This document shows positions 24,882 through 36,430 of a stretch of 64,000 nt of DNA, in pieces (the first letter of the stretch is position 1; each line of letters opens with the position of its first letter). The stretch spans positions 246,001 to 310,000 of the forward strand of contig JAJEKV010000226.1 of assembly GCA_021234155.1 (NCBI GenBank). Reading direction: 5' to 3'. The stretch is from Isoetes taiwanensis (taxonomy: Eukaryota; Streptophyta; Lycopodiopsida; Isoetales; Isoetaceae). The notes below the pieces were generated by a model. It worked only from the letters and a program-made list of their open reading frames with translations, was not told the origin of the DNA and made no database searches. The position numbers and the translations under genes are program-made.

Positions 24882-25352
24882 TTAAGCTCCAAGGAAAACG
24901 CTTCTTTTAAGGTCCTCACCGTACTTTTCCTTGAAAATTACATACTCCCTGTGCATAAACCGGATCTTGTCGACAAAGCTCATCTTTAGTTTGTACTCGT
25001 TGTCAGCATTGTGGGTGTTGGCAACGATTTTTGCTTCTTCATCTGTAAGACCACAGTAGACAGCGCAGAGGACGGAGAGGTACCTCGGGTTCTTCTTTTC
25101 TTTGTAAAGTTGCCTTCTTGCCTTGAAGCTATGATTCCCTCCCAAGACGTAGTGAGTGTAGGTGTCAGCGTTTTCTCTGTCATACTCCTGGGGGGTTGTG
25201 CACTGCTCCCTGTCAACAAGGACAACTATTGGGGCCACATGAGCATTTGGATTGCTCCTTATTCTGTCCTTCAGGTTCCTCAAGTGATCGGCATAAATTT
25301 TGCGAACCTGAAGTGGCCTTTCACCAGCTTCATTTTTTGGAGGAAGCTTCAT
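24882..25352 (-). CDS. ParB/sulfiredoxin-like domain ORF (part of the MTase relic)
   Basis: The best-preserved part of the methyltransferase relic, 156 codons. It begins PPKNEAGERPLQVRKIYADH, then APIVVLVD, then the ParB/Srx signature HYVLGGNHSFKARRQLYKE, then VYCGLTDEEAKIVANTHNAD. In the family, the GG(N/H)HR-type loop binds nucleotide and the LTDEEA...A..HN segment closes the domain. The final HR of that loop is HS here. In bacteria the domain acts in plasmid partition or sits next to DNA methylases. Here the downstream DPPY-like and AdoMet motifs support the second arrangement. The frame closes at 24882 with sequence that no longer matches the family. Confidence 0.6.
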   Translation of the reverse strand: MKLPPKNEAGERPLQVRKIYADHLRNLKDRIRSNPNAHVAPIVVLVDREQCTTPQEYDRENADTYTHYVLGGNHSFKARRQLYKEKKNPRYLSVLCAVYCGLTDEEAKIVANTHNADNEYKLKMSFVDKIRFMHREYVIFKEKYGEDLKRSVFLGA

Positions 25353-26175
25353 TGAAGTGGCCCGGCAAATAAAATGGCACCTTGCACAAACTTGTGCGGG
25401 TTAATCTCTTCCATGTTTTCAGATGTTTTACTTTTTTTTTTCCTTAATAGCAACACCGGTGCTTTACCCTTCCCCTTCTTCTTCTTAGGTTTCGGGGACT
25501 TCTCGTGATTTCAAGGCTGGCCGTGCTTTCGCTTCTTTGGTTCTTTTAGCAGCTATGGTTGCCCTTGGCTGCTAAGTTTTTTTGGCCATTGGGGGTTCTT
25601 CCTCGCCTTGTTCCTTGAACCTCCATCCGATGACCTCCTCAAGAACTAGCATCCGAGGGTGATGATTGTGACCTTTCTCCATCCCGAATGCTCGGACTCA
25701 CCGGACGGGGAAAGTCCTCGCTTGTACTGCTACAAACCCCGTCTAATTACTGAACACACGAGGGCTTCTTTTTGTCCGGGTAGTGTGAAAAGAATTTGTA
25801 CATCGCCCGGTGGTTGCACACCGACAATTCTAAAAAAATGCGATGTCCACAACTATGAAGCCTTGGGAGGTCTTGAAGGATAGCCTCCCCCACTGACCAC
25901 CTTGTCCCAGGCAACCCGGAGACATCTTTTATTGTCCCAAGGTTCACAAACTCGGAGTCGGCGTACCTTTTGTTACCAGCACTTTTACAGACGTACAAAA
26001 ACGTCAGTGTGCTATATTTTCCATCTGCACCCCTGGTTACGAACCACTGCGTTTGAAAGTTTTCGTAAATAGCAGGTTCGTCCCGGCCGGTGTGCTTTTG
26101 TGGGTGTGGACGCTTAGGCTTTTGAGATTTCTTTTGATGCCCTCTTGCTTCCTTCTTCCCCGCTAATCGAAACAT

Positions 26176-27102
26176 TTAAAACAACAATGTTAAGACAGAA
26201 ATTGAATCTAAAAACTCAGATTCGTAATAACATTTACTAATCTTGTGCCCTAAAGGCGTAGGAAAAAGACAGGAAAACAAGGTAAATATAGTAACTCTAA
26301 GACAATTTTTTGTGCCTTAATTGGACTCGAAATTGTTATTTTAACCATTAAAGTGGTCTGTTTTAGCTAAAAGGTGTCTTCATTAAGTGCTAAAAAACAA
26401 GAGTTTCCAAAAAGACAAGCAAAGTGTATTCCGGAATACACTTTGCCCTTTGGGTGAAGAGCAAAGTGTACACTTTGCCCTTCGGGTGAAGTGCAAAGTG
26501 GTGAAGTGCAAAGTGTATTCGAATACACTTTGCCCTTCGGGTAAAGAGCAAAGTGTATTCCGGAATACACTTTGCTCTTTACCCGAAGGGCAAAGTGTAT
26601 TTCGGAATACACTTTGCACTTCACCCGAAGGGCAAAGTGTATTCCGGAATACACTTTGCTCTTCACCCGAAGGGCAAAGTGTATTCCGGAATACACTTTG
26701 CCCTACAAAACCAAATCAGGAAACAAAAGAAAGACGTACTATGTACTTTATATGCTTACCTGTCCATTGTCTTCGCTATGTAAATCGAATACAAAGAAAT
26801 GTATATTGATCGGAAGGCGCTCGGGCTGGCGACTAAATCTCTGAAAGCGGAATACGCAACTGAGGCGCTCGATTTTCCTTTTTAAAGGTAGGCCACTGTC
26901 AGTTGTGTTTTTCTATGTAATGCGGAATACGTCTTGTCCAAACACTCTGGACAAGTGTATTCTGGAATAGCATCTTTGCACACACACAGCAAATGCTGCA
27001 CACAAAATACTATTCCGGAATAGCATTTGTATTCTTGAATATCATTAGTCCAATCGACTTGTGAGTTAGTAACAAGCCCACAATTTTTTGCAGTTGTTTG
27101 AC
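26176..27102. promoter_or_regulatory. Spacer between divergent element genes, rich in palindromes
   Basis: The methyltransferase relic reads leftwards from 26175 and the transposase relic reads rightwards from 27103, so their shared spacer should hold both promoters. It contains palindrome array 2 and further single half-palindromes (GGAATACG near 26855 and 26930, TATTCTGGAATAG near 26960, CTATTCCGGAATAG near 27010). A TTTTTTGCAG acceptor-like site lies just before the ATG at 27103. Confidence 0.5.
26418..26706. repeat. Palindrome array 2 (seven copies), containing an 80-bp perfect palindrome
   Basis: Seven copies of GCAAAGTGTATTCCGGAATA followed by CACTTTGC, two of them shortened at the centre, are separated by CCTTCGGGTGAAGAG-type spacers. 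Spacers left of centre read in one direction and those right of centre in the other, so the whole array is a large inverted repeat. The central section 26522-26601 is an 80-base perfect palindrome centred between 26561 and 26562, by my hand pairing. Confidence 0.85.
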
Positions 27103-30100
27103 ATGGTTAACCGCTTCGTGAACAAACTTCCACCACCATTTGTTTGCCCAAGTACCTCTACTTCAGATGGAACACAAGACGGAGATGCTTCTTCAACACC
27201 TACCTCGACAAGGTCTTTGTTGCTTCTCGAAGACACTCGAGTCCAAGAACCAGCGTGACCGCCACCACCTTTCCAACCCTCTCCAAGTCCAGTAGGAAAC
27301 CGGCTGCCACCACCTTTCCAACCCTCACCTGTTGCACGTAGCAATCTTCCACCACCATTTGTACCATCCCCCGACACTACAATGGCTCGACCTCAGCAAA
27401 TTTTTTGGAACCGACTACCTCCGCCGTTTGTTGTTTCTCCATCTTCACTTACACATGCCAGGAATACAGCACGTTCTGAAGACTGCGAGATCCTCCATCG
27501 CTTCTCCCACCACGATTTCACTACAAATGAAGACGACCCTGCAGCATCTACACCTCTTCACACAAACGCAGGACACATGGGTTTGCGTAATTTCACCGCT
27601 TTAAGAGACATGTTTGAACGAACTCCCCTGTGAAGACGCTTACAACAACTTTATTTGGCACATCATATGGTGGCCCATCTCCTTCATTCAACACCGCACC
27701 TCCGCTTTATCCGGCACAGACTTCGCGTGGTTTGTTCTCCTCTACAAGCACACCACTAAGGGTAGAGGAGGTCACCCCTTTAGTAGAACTCTCTTCTAAG
27801 ATGAAGACACCAACGGCGCAACGAGATTACACATTCTTCTAGCCAATCCACCAAGAAATTCAAGGTGGATTTTAGTTTAAGAGCATGCTCCTCTCAGAAG
27901 AAGAAGAAACCTTATGGACGAGCACAAAATGAGAAGACTTTTAAGAAGTAAATGCTGCTCATTGGGTTGCATCAACAAATTTAACATGGCTAAATTACGA
28001 GCAATTAGAGACAACTACAGTTCAATGACATTGGCTGACCAGAATGCCTATTTGGCCTATCATGTAAGACCAGACCGCAACACCTTCTTGCACTACATTA
28101 ACCGTCAAGAAGTTTGCCAGAAATGCTTTATGGTTGTCCACCGTTTAGGGTCCACCAGAATGTCTAGAATACACAAAAGACTGGACAAAAATCCAGCAAT
28201 TGATGATCATTGTGGACCAAGAAGAGTTATAACCATGCATGCCCTTGCTGCTGTGTCATGGATGGAGAAATATTTTAGAGAAACATGTGAGAAGTCTGCC
28301 TAACAAAGAATATGTATCATTTAATCGATAACATCACCAAAAAGATGTTTTTAATGAGTACAAAGAGACTTGCACTTTGAAACCTTCAAAGACATCTACT
28401 CTACTCACACTTCACCAGACTGTGGAAAAGTGAATTCGGTTTAGTGAAAATTCCCAGGAGACATAGAATGTCTGTTTGTTCAAGGTGTGCAGAATTAAAG
28501 AGTCAAAGAGAAACTGCAAAGACAGAGGTCGAAAGAAGTAAGCTCATGTTCTCCAATCTCTCACTTGTTTTAAAGATAATGCTTTGACCTCATTTCTTCT
28601 ACAGATATTGTGCAAATGAACCTTGCGTGACATCGTGAACAACAAGCAGCGTGATGTAAGAAAGCTTGCCAAACACGGAAAAAAAGCTCTTGAACGTCCA
28701 CTGCAATATATGTCTGTTGTGATTGATGGAATGGACCAAAAAAAACTACTCTACCGCATTTCTTGAACATTCCTAAAGATGTGCCAGAGGAATGTTTTGT
28801 TAAGGTCCACCTTGTAGGAGCTATGGTCTTCAAAGGAAGTCTAAAGTGCAAAGTATTCTTGACGTATCCAAACTTGCATGGTGACCCGAACCTCACAATT
28901 ACAATTCTTAACAAGGTCCTGTGGCGTAGCAAGAGCAATTACCACCCGTTGCTTTACCTCCGCAACTTGACAATACTACAAGGGAGAACAAGAACCAAAC
29001 ACTCTTTGCGTACTGTGCCATGTTAGTGGAGCTAGGGATCTTTAGAAAAGTGAAGCTGGGTTTCTTACTTGTAGGCCACACTCATGATCAAATTGACCAA
29101 ATGTTCAGCAGATTTTCTGTGCGCCTCAGAAGGAAGAAGGCTTTTCTCTTCCTACTTTAGTTCGAATTATTGAAGATTCTTACACTCCCACTCCGTTGAT
29201 CGATCTTCTTAAAGAGATCGCTGATTTCAGAGAGTTTATTTTCTCTCAACGTTGAGATTGAGAACAAGCCGTGAACAAATTGAATGATCTCACCTTTCAA
29301 CATCACATCAAGTTCTACTTGAAGGATGACCGAGTTTCTTACAGGCAAGAAGTATACCACAACTAAGGACCTGGAGTCCACCGAGGAGGGATTACGCTTC
29401 CTTAAATATATTCCAGACACTTCCTTCGTAGAACGTGCTGAGCAACTTCCTCTCAAAAATCCTAAGGAGTCCAAGCAGAAGAAAAGTACCCCAGAGTCAT
29501 CCTTAAAAGCCATAGAAAATGGAATTTCCTCGGGTTTTAAGTACTTCTTAGAAGAAGATCGAATGTGGTGGAGTAACTTCTTTCTCGAACGTAAAATTGT
29601 TGTGAAAAATATAGCTCTAAGACAGTTGCAAGAACCATTTCAATGGCCTAACACCTTCCATCAACCCCAAAGACCAAGTGTCCAAGCAATGCTAACGTTA
29701 GCACCGCAGAGAAGAAGACGAGGATCGAGTCATGTACCCCGGACCAAGACGCAGTGAATGAGCCTCAAGGTAATATCACGAAATTACCAAGGGTATGCTA
29801 ATTGCTCTTCCCATCGAGGAGGATGACAAAGGTCGACCTTTCTCGATAGCAAAAAGTGCTTGACATACCAAGGAGGAAGACTTAGTCACTAAACTCAAGA
29901 TTCATTGGCTTGCAACACGCCTTAAAAATGCTTTTGAAGGTAGATATGAGTTAGAAATGGGAAAAGGGAGAAAGTCCAAGAAGGTGGGTTGTAGGGATGA
30001 GCTGATCCTTAATGACGGACTATATTATGCTATGATTTTAAATTGAAATCGACAATCGCTCACGCCAGAGGACTATCAATTTGCTTAAAAAAGCTTGTAA

Positions 30101-30322
30101 TTACGGGAAGAAGAGGATGAAGAAGGTGGTGGCAATGCTTCACCATCTGTTGATAGTGATGAGGAAGATAACTCAAGCACTTCCTCTAGTGATAGTGAAA
30201 GAAGTGAAGGTGATGAGGATGGCATAAATGAACATGATGACGTCCTGGATCCCTCTCTCATCACTCCTCACACTTTTGTACATAACCGAGTCTTAGAAAA
30301 AAGATCAGAATTTTGCATGTGA
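27103..30322 (+). pseudogene. DDE-like transposase relic, DUF7869-like
   Basis: Starts after an acceptor-like TTTGCAG with MVNRFVNKLPPPFV. The N-terminus carries four to five LPPPF repeats (27103-27440). A Cys-rich region at 27914-28303 (KCCSLGCINKF, then VCQKCFMVVHRLGSTRMSRI) precedes RRHRMSVCSRCAELK (about 28450). The catalytic-like core reads SVVIDGMDQKK at 28708-28745, a LHGDPNLTI motif near 28880, LDNTTRENKN at about 28970, and GHTHDQIDQMFSRFSVRLRR at about 29080-29130. These match a family of transposase-like proteins widespread in protists, plants and invertebrates. I believe it is the DUF7869 group, but the name is from memory. The three aspartates (DG, DN, ID) could form a DDD triad. 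The C-terminus is acidic (SDEEDNSSTSSSDSERSEGD, about 30150). Multiple frameshifts. Confidence 0.65.
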
Positions 30323-31140
30323 ATATGAAGATTCTATCTTCAAATTTTGAGAATACTACGATTTGCCATTCGGGACTTACTTCAATTTTTGTTAAATATT
30401 TTATCCTCCTCGAAATTAGAGATTCTCTCGTAAAATATACTTCAAGAACATTCTATTTGCTAAGAAAAGTGACACTTTAAAAATGTCAATTCTTTGGTTG
30501 CACAAAAAAATTAGTCATTTTGGGGGTCAAAATAGAATTTCATGCATCTTTTTTCTTTTAACCTAGTTTTACCCCCTTTTTGTAAAAAAAAAAAGGGAAT
30601 CTTTGAGGAATATTCCTTTCGCTCTCGTTTCGATGATTTGCTCCCGTTTAATACGCAATCTTGTTTACATATAATGAACCCTACAATATAGGATGAATAC
30701 TTACTTATTGACTTCAAGAAGGTGAATTGATGTTCCATCTTTATTCCCCTGTCTCTCGATACATACTTTCTCACGTCTTTTTCTTGTATGGAGAAACTCT
30801 TGTATTTTCGGTCCGTAACTTGATAACACTTCTCTATTGTGATCTAACATGCTATCCATCCGCTTCCTCCTCCCGAACATTGACCAAGGTCCTTCCCTTT
30901 GTTAGCTTGCACCCTTCTTTGAAAAGCATTTGAAATTGTTTTTCCGGGGATGCCGAGCAACCGCCACTTTCGCTTGATTCAATGGCTTGACACCATTTGT
31001 ACCCTCCGCCGCCATTATCAGGGTGGACTTCCTTGCACGAAGCATGTCATGATTCCTCTCAAACTTATGTTCTTGCATTGTTTCCTTCAAATTCTTCACC
31101 ATTTGCTCGGCCATAGTAACCTGCTTAGATTTCTTTATAG
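30323..31140. other. No gene seen
   Basis: AT-rich stretch between the transposase relic and the minus-orientation Helitron end. The minus-strand frame at 30902-31249 crosses the Helitron terminus and has no motif. Confidence 0.4.
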
Positions 31141-31145
31141 AAGCA

Positions 31146-31175
31146 ACTAGAAACGTGTGCCCGGCGATGCCGGGC
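31146..31175 (-). mobile_element. Helitron-type 3' terminus, minus orientation
   Basis: On the minus strand: a 17-nt hairpin GCCCGGC-ATC-GCCGGGC (31159-31175), eight bases, CTAG (31147-31150), then T. It has the same design and nearly the same hairpin as 607-635 (stem 7 bp, loop 3 nt). The Helitron body would lie at higher coordinates, so the host-like exon at about 33.8 kb may be captured cargo. I could not locate the 5' TC end. A short direct repeat (GCGAAGCATCTAG, twice) lies just inside. Confidence 0.55.
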
Positions 31176-32369
31176 ATTAGTTTAGACGTGTGAAATGGCG
31201 AAGCATCTAGTGGACGTCGAGCATATAGCGAAGCATCTAGAGACGTCAAGCATTATCCATGGACTTATGGAATGGATAGGAATAATGGAGTGTGAGTGGA
31301 ATAGAATGGATAGACGATCAAGGAAGGACTCCATAGAGTTTAAGATTTAAGCTTGATCTATGACTTTGTCTTTGTGGAAGAGAGCCAATGTTTCAATTAT
31401 AGCTCAAAATCAGAGGAAGTATAGAACAATATTCTGACTAAAATCCATTGGAGGAAGCAATACCACTATCTCCTTGCGTGATAATGGATAGCTCATCATG
31501 TGAGCCTTAAAAAGTGAAGCACAGATGTTTAACGCATTGTGTAGTTGATTTACAATAATGAAGGTGCTACACATAGCTTTTGATTGCAACAAATGTAAGC
31601 ATTTCCTTAATTACATATAGTTATGAAGGCCAACACCAAAAATCCCCATTCAAAATGAAGCATGAAAAGGACGAACACATGACATACAACTTTTGAAGGC
31701 CAAAATAAATAAAACATGTAAGGATTGAAGTTGTCTGTAAATAGAGTGTGAGGTTATCAAATTTGTGATATTAGACAATTTAGTGTGAGGTTATCAAATT
31801 CGTGATATTAGACAAAGGATCATTGTAGAAATGGTTTGTGAAACAAACAATCATTAGAAGAAGTGGCGTTAAGATGGGAGAACCGATGAACACAACGAAC
31901 TATCAATAAAATACATGCTTAAAAAGCTCTTTGACAAACTTATAACTTAGATTTAGGGTTTAGGCATTTGTGATATGTGTGCAGGTGAGAAATTATACCA
32001 TATGAAGTGTTGAGACGTAATACATAACTGATCTATGCCACAACCCAATTTGACAACTGATTGAATAAAATATTTAGAAGCTGAAGGTTAATAATGGAAT
32101 TCCATATTCAGATTAATATCTCTGCATAATGTACAACTCTTTACCTTGAAGCCCCTATTTGTCAAGTTAGGGCTAAGCTTTTTCTGGACAAAATGTGGAG
32201 CTAAAAAATGGGTTAGTTAATATACCTCAATCCTAAAATGGATCACAACTACTTTTAGAGAAAATACTATAACATGCTTTTGGAACATAAGAGCTTACTG
32301 CATACTTCTTGCCAAAGGCTCGTACAATGCAAAGTCAACACCAAAGCAGAAGGAGAAGTCTCTCTAGCC

Positions 32370-32489
32370 ATGGAGCTCCACTCTATACCATTCTCATTGC
32401 TATTGAAATTAACAATCTCCATCATCTTGGATTTTGTTGTTCTTTCTGTAGCAAATGCACAAAATCAGTTTACGAACTACCATAAATAA
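32370..32489 (+). CDS. Small secreted-type ORF (39 codons)
   Basis: A short frame with a textbook signal peptide: MELHS, a hydrophobic core (FSLLLKLTISIILDFVVLSV) and an ANA|Q-type cleavage site. It ends nine residues later. It looks like the first exon of a secreted protein whose remainder is lost or lies beyond an intron I cannot define. Because the start is weakly supported and there is no partner exon, confidence is low. Confidence 0.25.
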   Translation: MELHSIPFSLLLKLTISIILDFVVLSVANAQNQFTNYHK

Positions 32490-33734
32490 TATTCTCTAAC
32501 TCTAAAAAATAAAGCAATAAGCTCAATGAAATATACCTAGTTTCATATGCTTGATTTTAAATCCATGAATACATATTCTCAGGTATGTCTTGCCTTTTAC
32601 TTGCCACTGTCATGGGGAAAACAATGAGACCCTAAATGCTTTAGCCAAGGGGCCAACCAGTCCGTAAATGCTTTAGAGTCCGTAAATGCTTTAGCGCACA
32701 AACTTGTAGCATGAGAGACATGTCATTTAGATTGAATTAGGAAGACCATATGCTCTTGCTTGGAAACATAGATTGAGTTGGCCAAATATTATGGAGATTA
32801 GTCAAATACTCTACAACTTCTATCCAATAAGACCATTCTATCCGTATTAATCAGCTGCATTGCCCTTCTTCACCCACGCACATGCCATCTCAGCCATATT
32901 CATCTCTTGGATTTATGCACAAACCTTTTTATAAAACGACCAAATCAGACTCGTAGAGGTGAATCCGATGGCTGCTAGTTGCTCCAATAGCATTTTAAAA
33001 GTATTAAGAATAATAAACCAATTGATTCAATATGTTGCAATGCAAACAAAATCCATTGAAAAACAGAAGAGAATGTATAGAAGCCATACCTGTATACTCG
33101 AGTAGTCCTGCATTTGGAGTAAATTTAGAGGGGTTCTGCTTTTGGAGTGTACTGAGCCACATCTGAAACCTGCAACAAAATGATTCATAAATTAGATAGA
33201 TGGAAGACACATTTTCCAGCAACACAAATTAGAGCATAGCATCTTTCGATATGAAAATCCGTTTAAGGTCCCGCTCTAGTGCAAGCAAATGGACAAATAA
33301 ACAAAGGACAAATGCAGTTGTAAGAGTGAAAGAGGAAAGAGGAGATAATAGAGCAGAGGTTTTGAAAATGAAATCATTTCCTGAGTTACTTCATTCACAT
33401 ACTGTGCAAAAACTATGTGTTTCAGAACTCAGAATATGACAATCAATTGCTTACCTTTTCTACAAAATAGGTCTTCCATAAGTGGTACTCCTAATATCCT
33501 GCCAGGCATTAGCAATGGATGTCATTGAACATTGAACATTGGAGTGGCAAAAAGCTGACAGTCATACCCAAAATTGTTTGCTTCTTCAGATAGTTGTGGA
33601 GATGCTTCTACGATCCTTTTGATCCTTGGGCACTTCTACTAATTGGGTTGTCCACAAAGGCAATAATAATATCTGTCATGCCCTCTTGTTAAGCAGTTAG
33701 GCAAATGCACTTCTATATCACATCAGTTTCTAGT

Positions 33735-33860
33735 TCAATAGGACTTTCAAGTCCCGCTTGGCAACATCTGCAACACTTTCTCCCCCATTAGGCCCAACCG
33801 TTGGATTGCTGGCATCAAAGTCCCAAATTTGTAAATACTGTTTCCCATTTAAAATCAGCC
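33735..33860 (-). pseudogene. Histidine-phosphatase (phosphoglycerate-mutase-like) exon
   Basis: Within the minus-strand frame 33730-33942, the part YLQIWDFDASNPTVGPNGGE followed by SVADVAKR matches the (E/Q)IW.LD..(N/D)P..GP.GGESV.DV..R segment of plant phosphoglycerate-mutase-like histidine phosphatases. The catalytic RHGE motif, the arginines and the C-terminal GGG/HGG part are not found nearby. It may be an isolated exon of a decayed gene, possibly captured by the Helitron whose 3' end lies at 31146. Another minus-strand exon-like frame at 36001-36234 could belong to the same gene but has no clear motif. Confidence 0.5.
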
Positions 33861-33999
33861 TATTGCTTTGCTTAGCCAGAGAATTAACAAAAAATAGATG
33901 TGGTACTCTAAGAATGGATGCTTTTCTATTGGAGCAAACCAATGAAGCAACAAACTGCTCAAACTTTGACAGTGTGTTTGGTGTACTCCAACTATATTG

Positions 34000-36430
34000 T
34001 ATGATAATTTAGCGTTATTTGCATCCTCTGCACTCTTACCTTAATGTCATATAATTGAATACTACCGTGATGATTGTCTTACTATATGCCCTAAACTAAT
34101 TGTATGAAGCTAGAAATCAAGGACCATTGAACGTTCATTGGAAAGATCAAGCATCACATTTGAGCAGTATATTTTTAGCTTGATAGCCAGAAAGTACTGC
34201 CTGCATCGATGTAAAATTTCAGGATTTCTTTTATAACTTAAGGAGATAATAATCTCAATTTTCCCATGCAAAGGATGGCATTATTTCAAGTCATATGTAA
34301 AGGTAACCAGTCCTAGAAAATCTTATTCACTAAAATATTATTGAACTCGTGCATGAGTGGATAAAAATAGAAGATATTGAATGGCAAATCAGACATAGAG
34401 GTGCTAAAGCTCGTCCTTACCTGTATCTGTGGTTTTACTTGCATTATATCCAGAGGTTTTGCAATTGCTTTGGAAGTCTGCAGTGTCCTGCTAATGATGA
34501 AAAAATGATTTGAACTCTATTAATGTTGTACTGTTCCTGGTAGCAATCCATAAGCCATTGTGATCTATCAGAAGTTACTTACAAAATCAGAGTTGGAAAA
34601 ATATTTACCATGAAGAACATCTTCCCAATATCTTCAACCTGCTTCAACCTGCTGGACACCTTCATTAGCGAGGTCATGTTCTGCAAAAACTCCGTTGTTC
34701 TAAAGGTTAGATAAATGCGAGGTATAAAACCAAGAATTAGAGATAAGATATCAAGTTACCAATCTAGGAGGAGGTGGATAGCCATGGAATATATTCATCT
34801 CATGTTCCATACATTGTTGCAGAAATAATATAAGGGTGGGTAAGGAAATAAAACTGATATGGGGCTTTACTTGGGCTTCGTGATCTTGTCCCCGTGAATA
34901 AGAAGCAGAGGCGTATTTAAACAGGACTCAAAAAAAAATCATTGTTGTGTGATGTAAAGGTCGTTATATCATCTTCATCATCAAATTAAATGTACCAACA
35001 TGACCTGTTATTCTTAAGGAGTAGCAGATTACCTGCCAATACTCCAGAATTTGAAGGCACAAGCCGCGCCGTGAGCTCACACCCTAATGATCATAAAATG
35101 AATAAATTCTTCTGTACAACAGCCCTAGTGCATAGATATGCTATTAGAATAAGTATTAATTCTTTGGGTCAGAACATAGAACATGATTTTCTTCATGTAT
35201 ATTCTAGTTCACAAACACATAGAAGAGCAAAATCACCCAATATCGTTGTACCTACCACTTCACCGACATTTAATTTACGCCACCGATGTATATGTAACCT
35301 TCTAAGCATGCTCAACAAATAGCCGTAATAACTTGGGCTTTGTGTGGAGGGTTTAAGCTCTATGTTGTGTCTAGGAATGCACCGTTGTAGAAAATCTGAT
35401 AGTTAATTAAAGATGTATCTAAATATTGGAATTGAAAACGATTTTTATCACCTTTTGAATCTTGATAGAGTAGTTTTTAATGGATAATTCTCGATAACTT
35501 TCTAAACCTTACCAAAAATTGCATATTGATAATCTGCCCATCTTTATTCCTCAGGACTTATATCCGTATATATCAAATAAGACATGGCATAACTCGAACT
35601 TGGAGAATGCTGCTTTGAGACGCTGCTGGGACAATGGGGCAAAGATCAATATCTGTCAAAATATCCTTGTTAGTTGACACGCATGGAGATATGAAAGACA
35701 ATAAAATACATACTTATAGGAGTCCCAATAGCATGAACAGTCGTATTTATAGTATTTGCAAATGTGGGTGCAACCTGCCCCATGACAACATTGTTGGCAG
35801 ATGTCATAGGCCCAATATGATTAGTTACAGCTTCTTTGGGGCATTATTTATTGGAAGAATCTATTTCATCTGGTTAAAAAACATGACCCAGTTCATTCAG
35901 ATAAAAAAACCCTTGAAACTTAAAGGGAAAATTAAAGAAGAATCAAAAGGAACAGAAAAATGGGCTACGTTACCTTGCATGATGCCTCCAACTACAACTC
36001 TCACTTCACAATCAGAATACTAAATAGTTTTGCTCTGCAGCCTTTTATCAAATCGATATCTTGCAGATACTTACACGAATGCTCTAGCCACAGCTGTATT
36101 ATAGCATCACAACAAACTATTATATAAAACACACTTCTCAATTCGTGTTTCCAAAATGCAGATAGAACGATCACGTTATACCGGTAGGAGAAAGCAGAAG
36201 CCAAAATCCGTCCTATTTGCAAAGCTACCTCCAACTGCAGGTGATATAGAAAAAAAGCATTACAAATGGATCTACATCAATCAAGCGCATGTCTAGAGAC
36301 TTAGGGGATTAGCATCCGTACACGGTATGTAAAAATTGCCTTCTTGCTTGGTCGGCCTCCTATTCTTAATTCAAAACTTCACTCTGGCAAAGATTTTACT
36401 GTACACTTCCCTCCTGAGTCCTCAAGCCGC
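34000..36430. other. No confident gene; intron-like AT-rich sequence
   Basis: AT-rich sequence with many short frames and no readable domain. Minus-strand pieces at about 35080-35310 and 36001-36234 look exon-like in composition but cannot be joined with confidence. Confidence 0.35.

Larger units (their letters stand above)
22600..26175 (-). pseudogene. ParB-like domain plus DNA N4/N6-methyltransferase relic
   Basis: Minus-strand pieces in collinear order. An N-terminal ORF of 142 codons lies at 25747-26175 (lysine-rich, then CKSAGNKRYADSEFVNLGTI). A ParB/Srx-like domain follows at 24882-25352. A middle part lies near 24000. The methyltransferase catalytic motif IV, VILDLP-YGFKLKDSR, falls at about 23595-23625 with a one-base insertion. 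Next come KPQKLINHLPD near 23030 and the AdoMet motif I, WVFDAFSS, then ALKKGRT and AVDIDKEVAF (22890-22990). ParB, then motif IV, then motif I is the known order of bacterial and phage ParB-methylase fusions and of beta-class amino-MTases. A hydrophilic tail ends near 22610. A palindrome array at 24236-24430 interrupts it, perhaps as an intron or insertion. It is inactive. Confidence 0.6.

Noticed and set aside
24882-25352. Bacterial contamination as the source of the ParB-like ORF
   Set aside because: It is embedded without a break between eukaryotic element sequences, shares the palindrome motif with its neighbours and is decayed like them. A plant-genome element is the simpler explanation.
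26418-26706. CRISPR-like appearance of the palindrome array
   Set aside because: Repeats are fully palindromic, spacers are the same short sequence in both orientations, there are no cas genes, and the surroundings are plant nuclear DNA.
26383-26844. Overlapping frames reading CVFRNTLC / KVYSGIHFAL repeats
   Set aside because: These are translations of the palindrome array in several frames on both strands, not a repeat protein.
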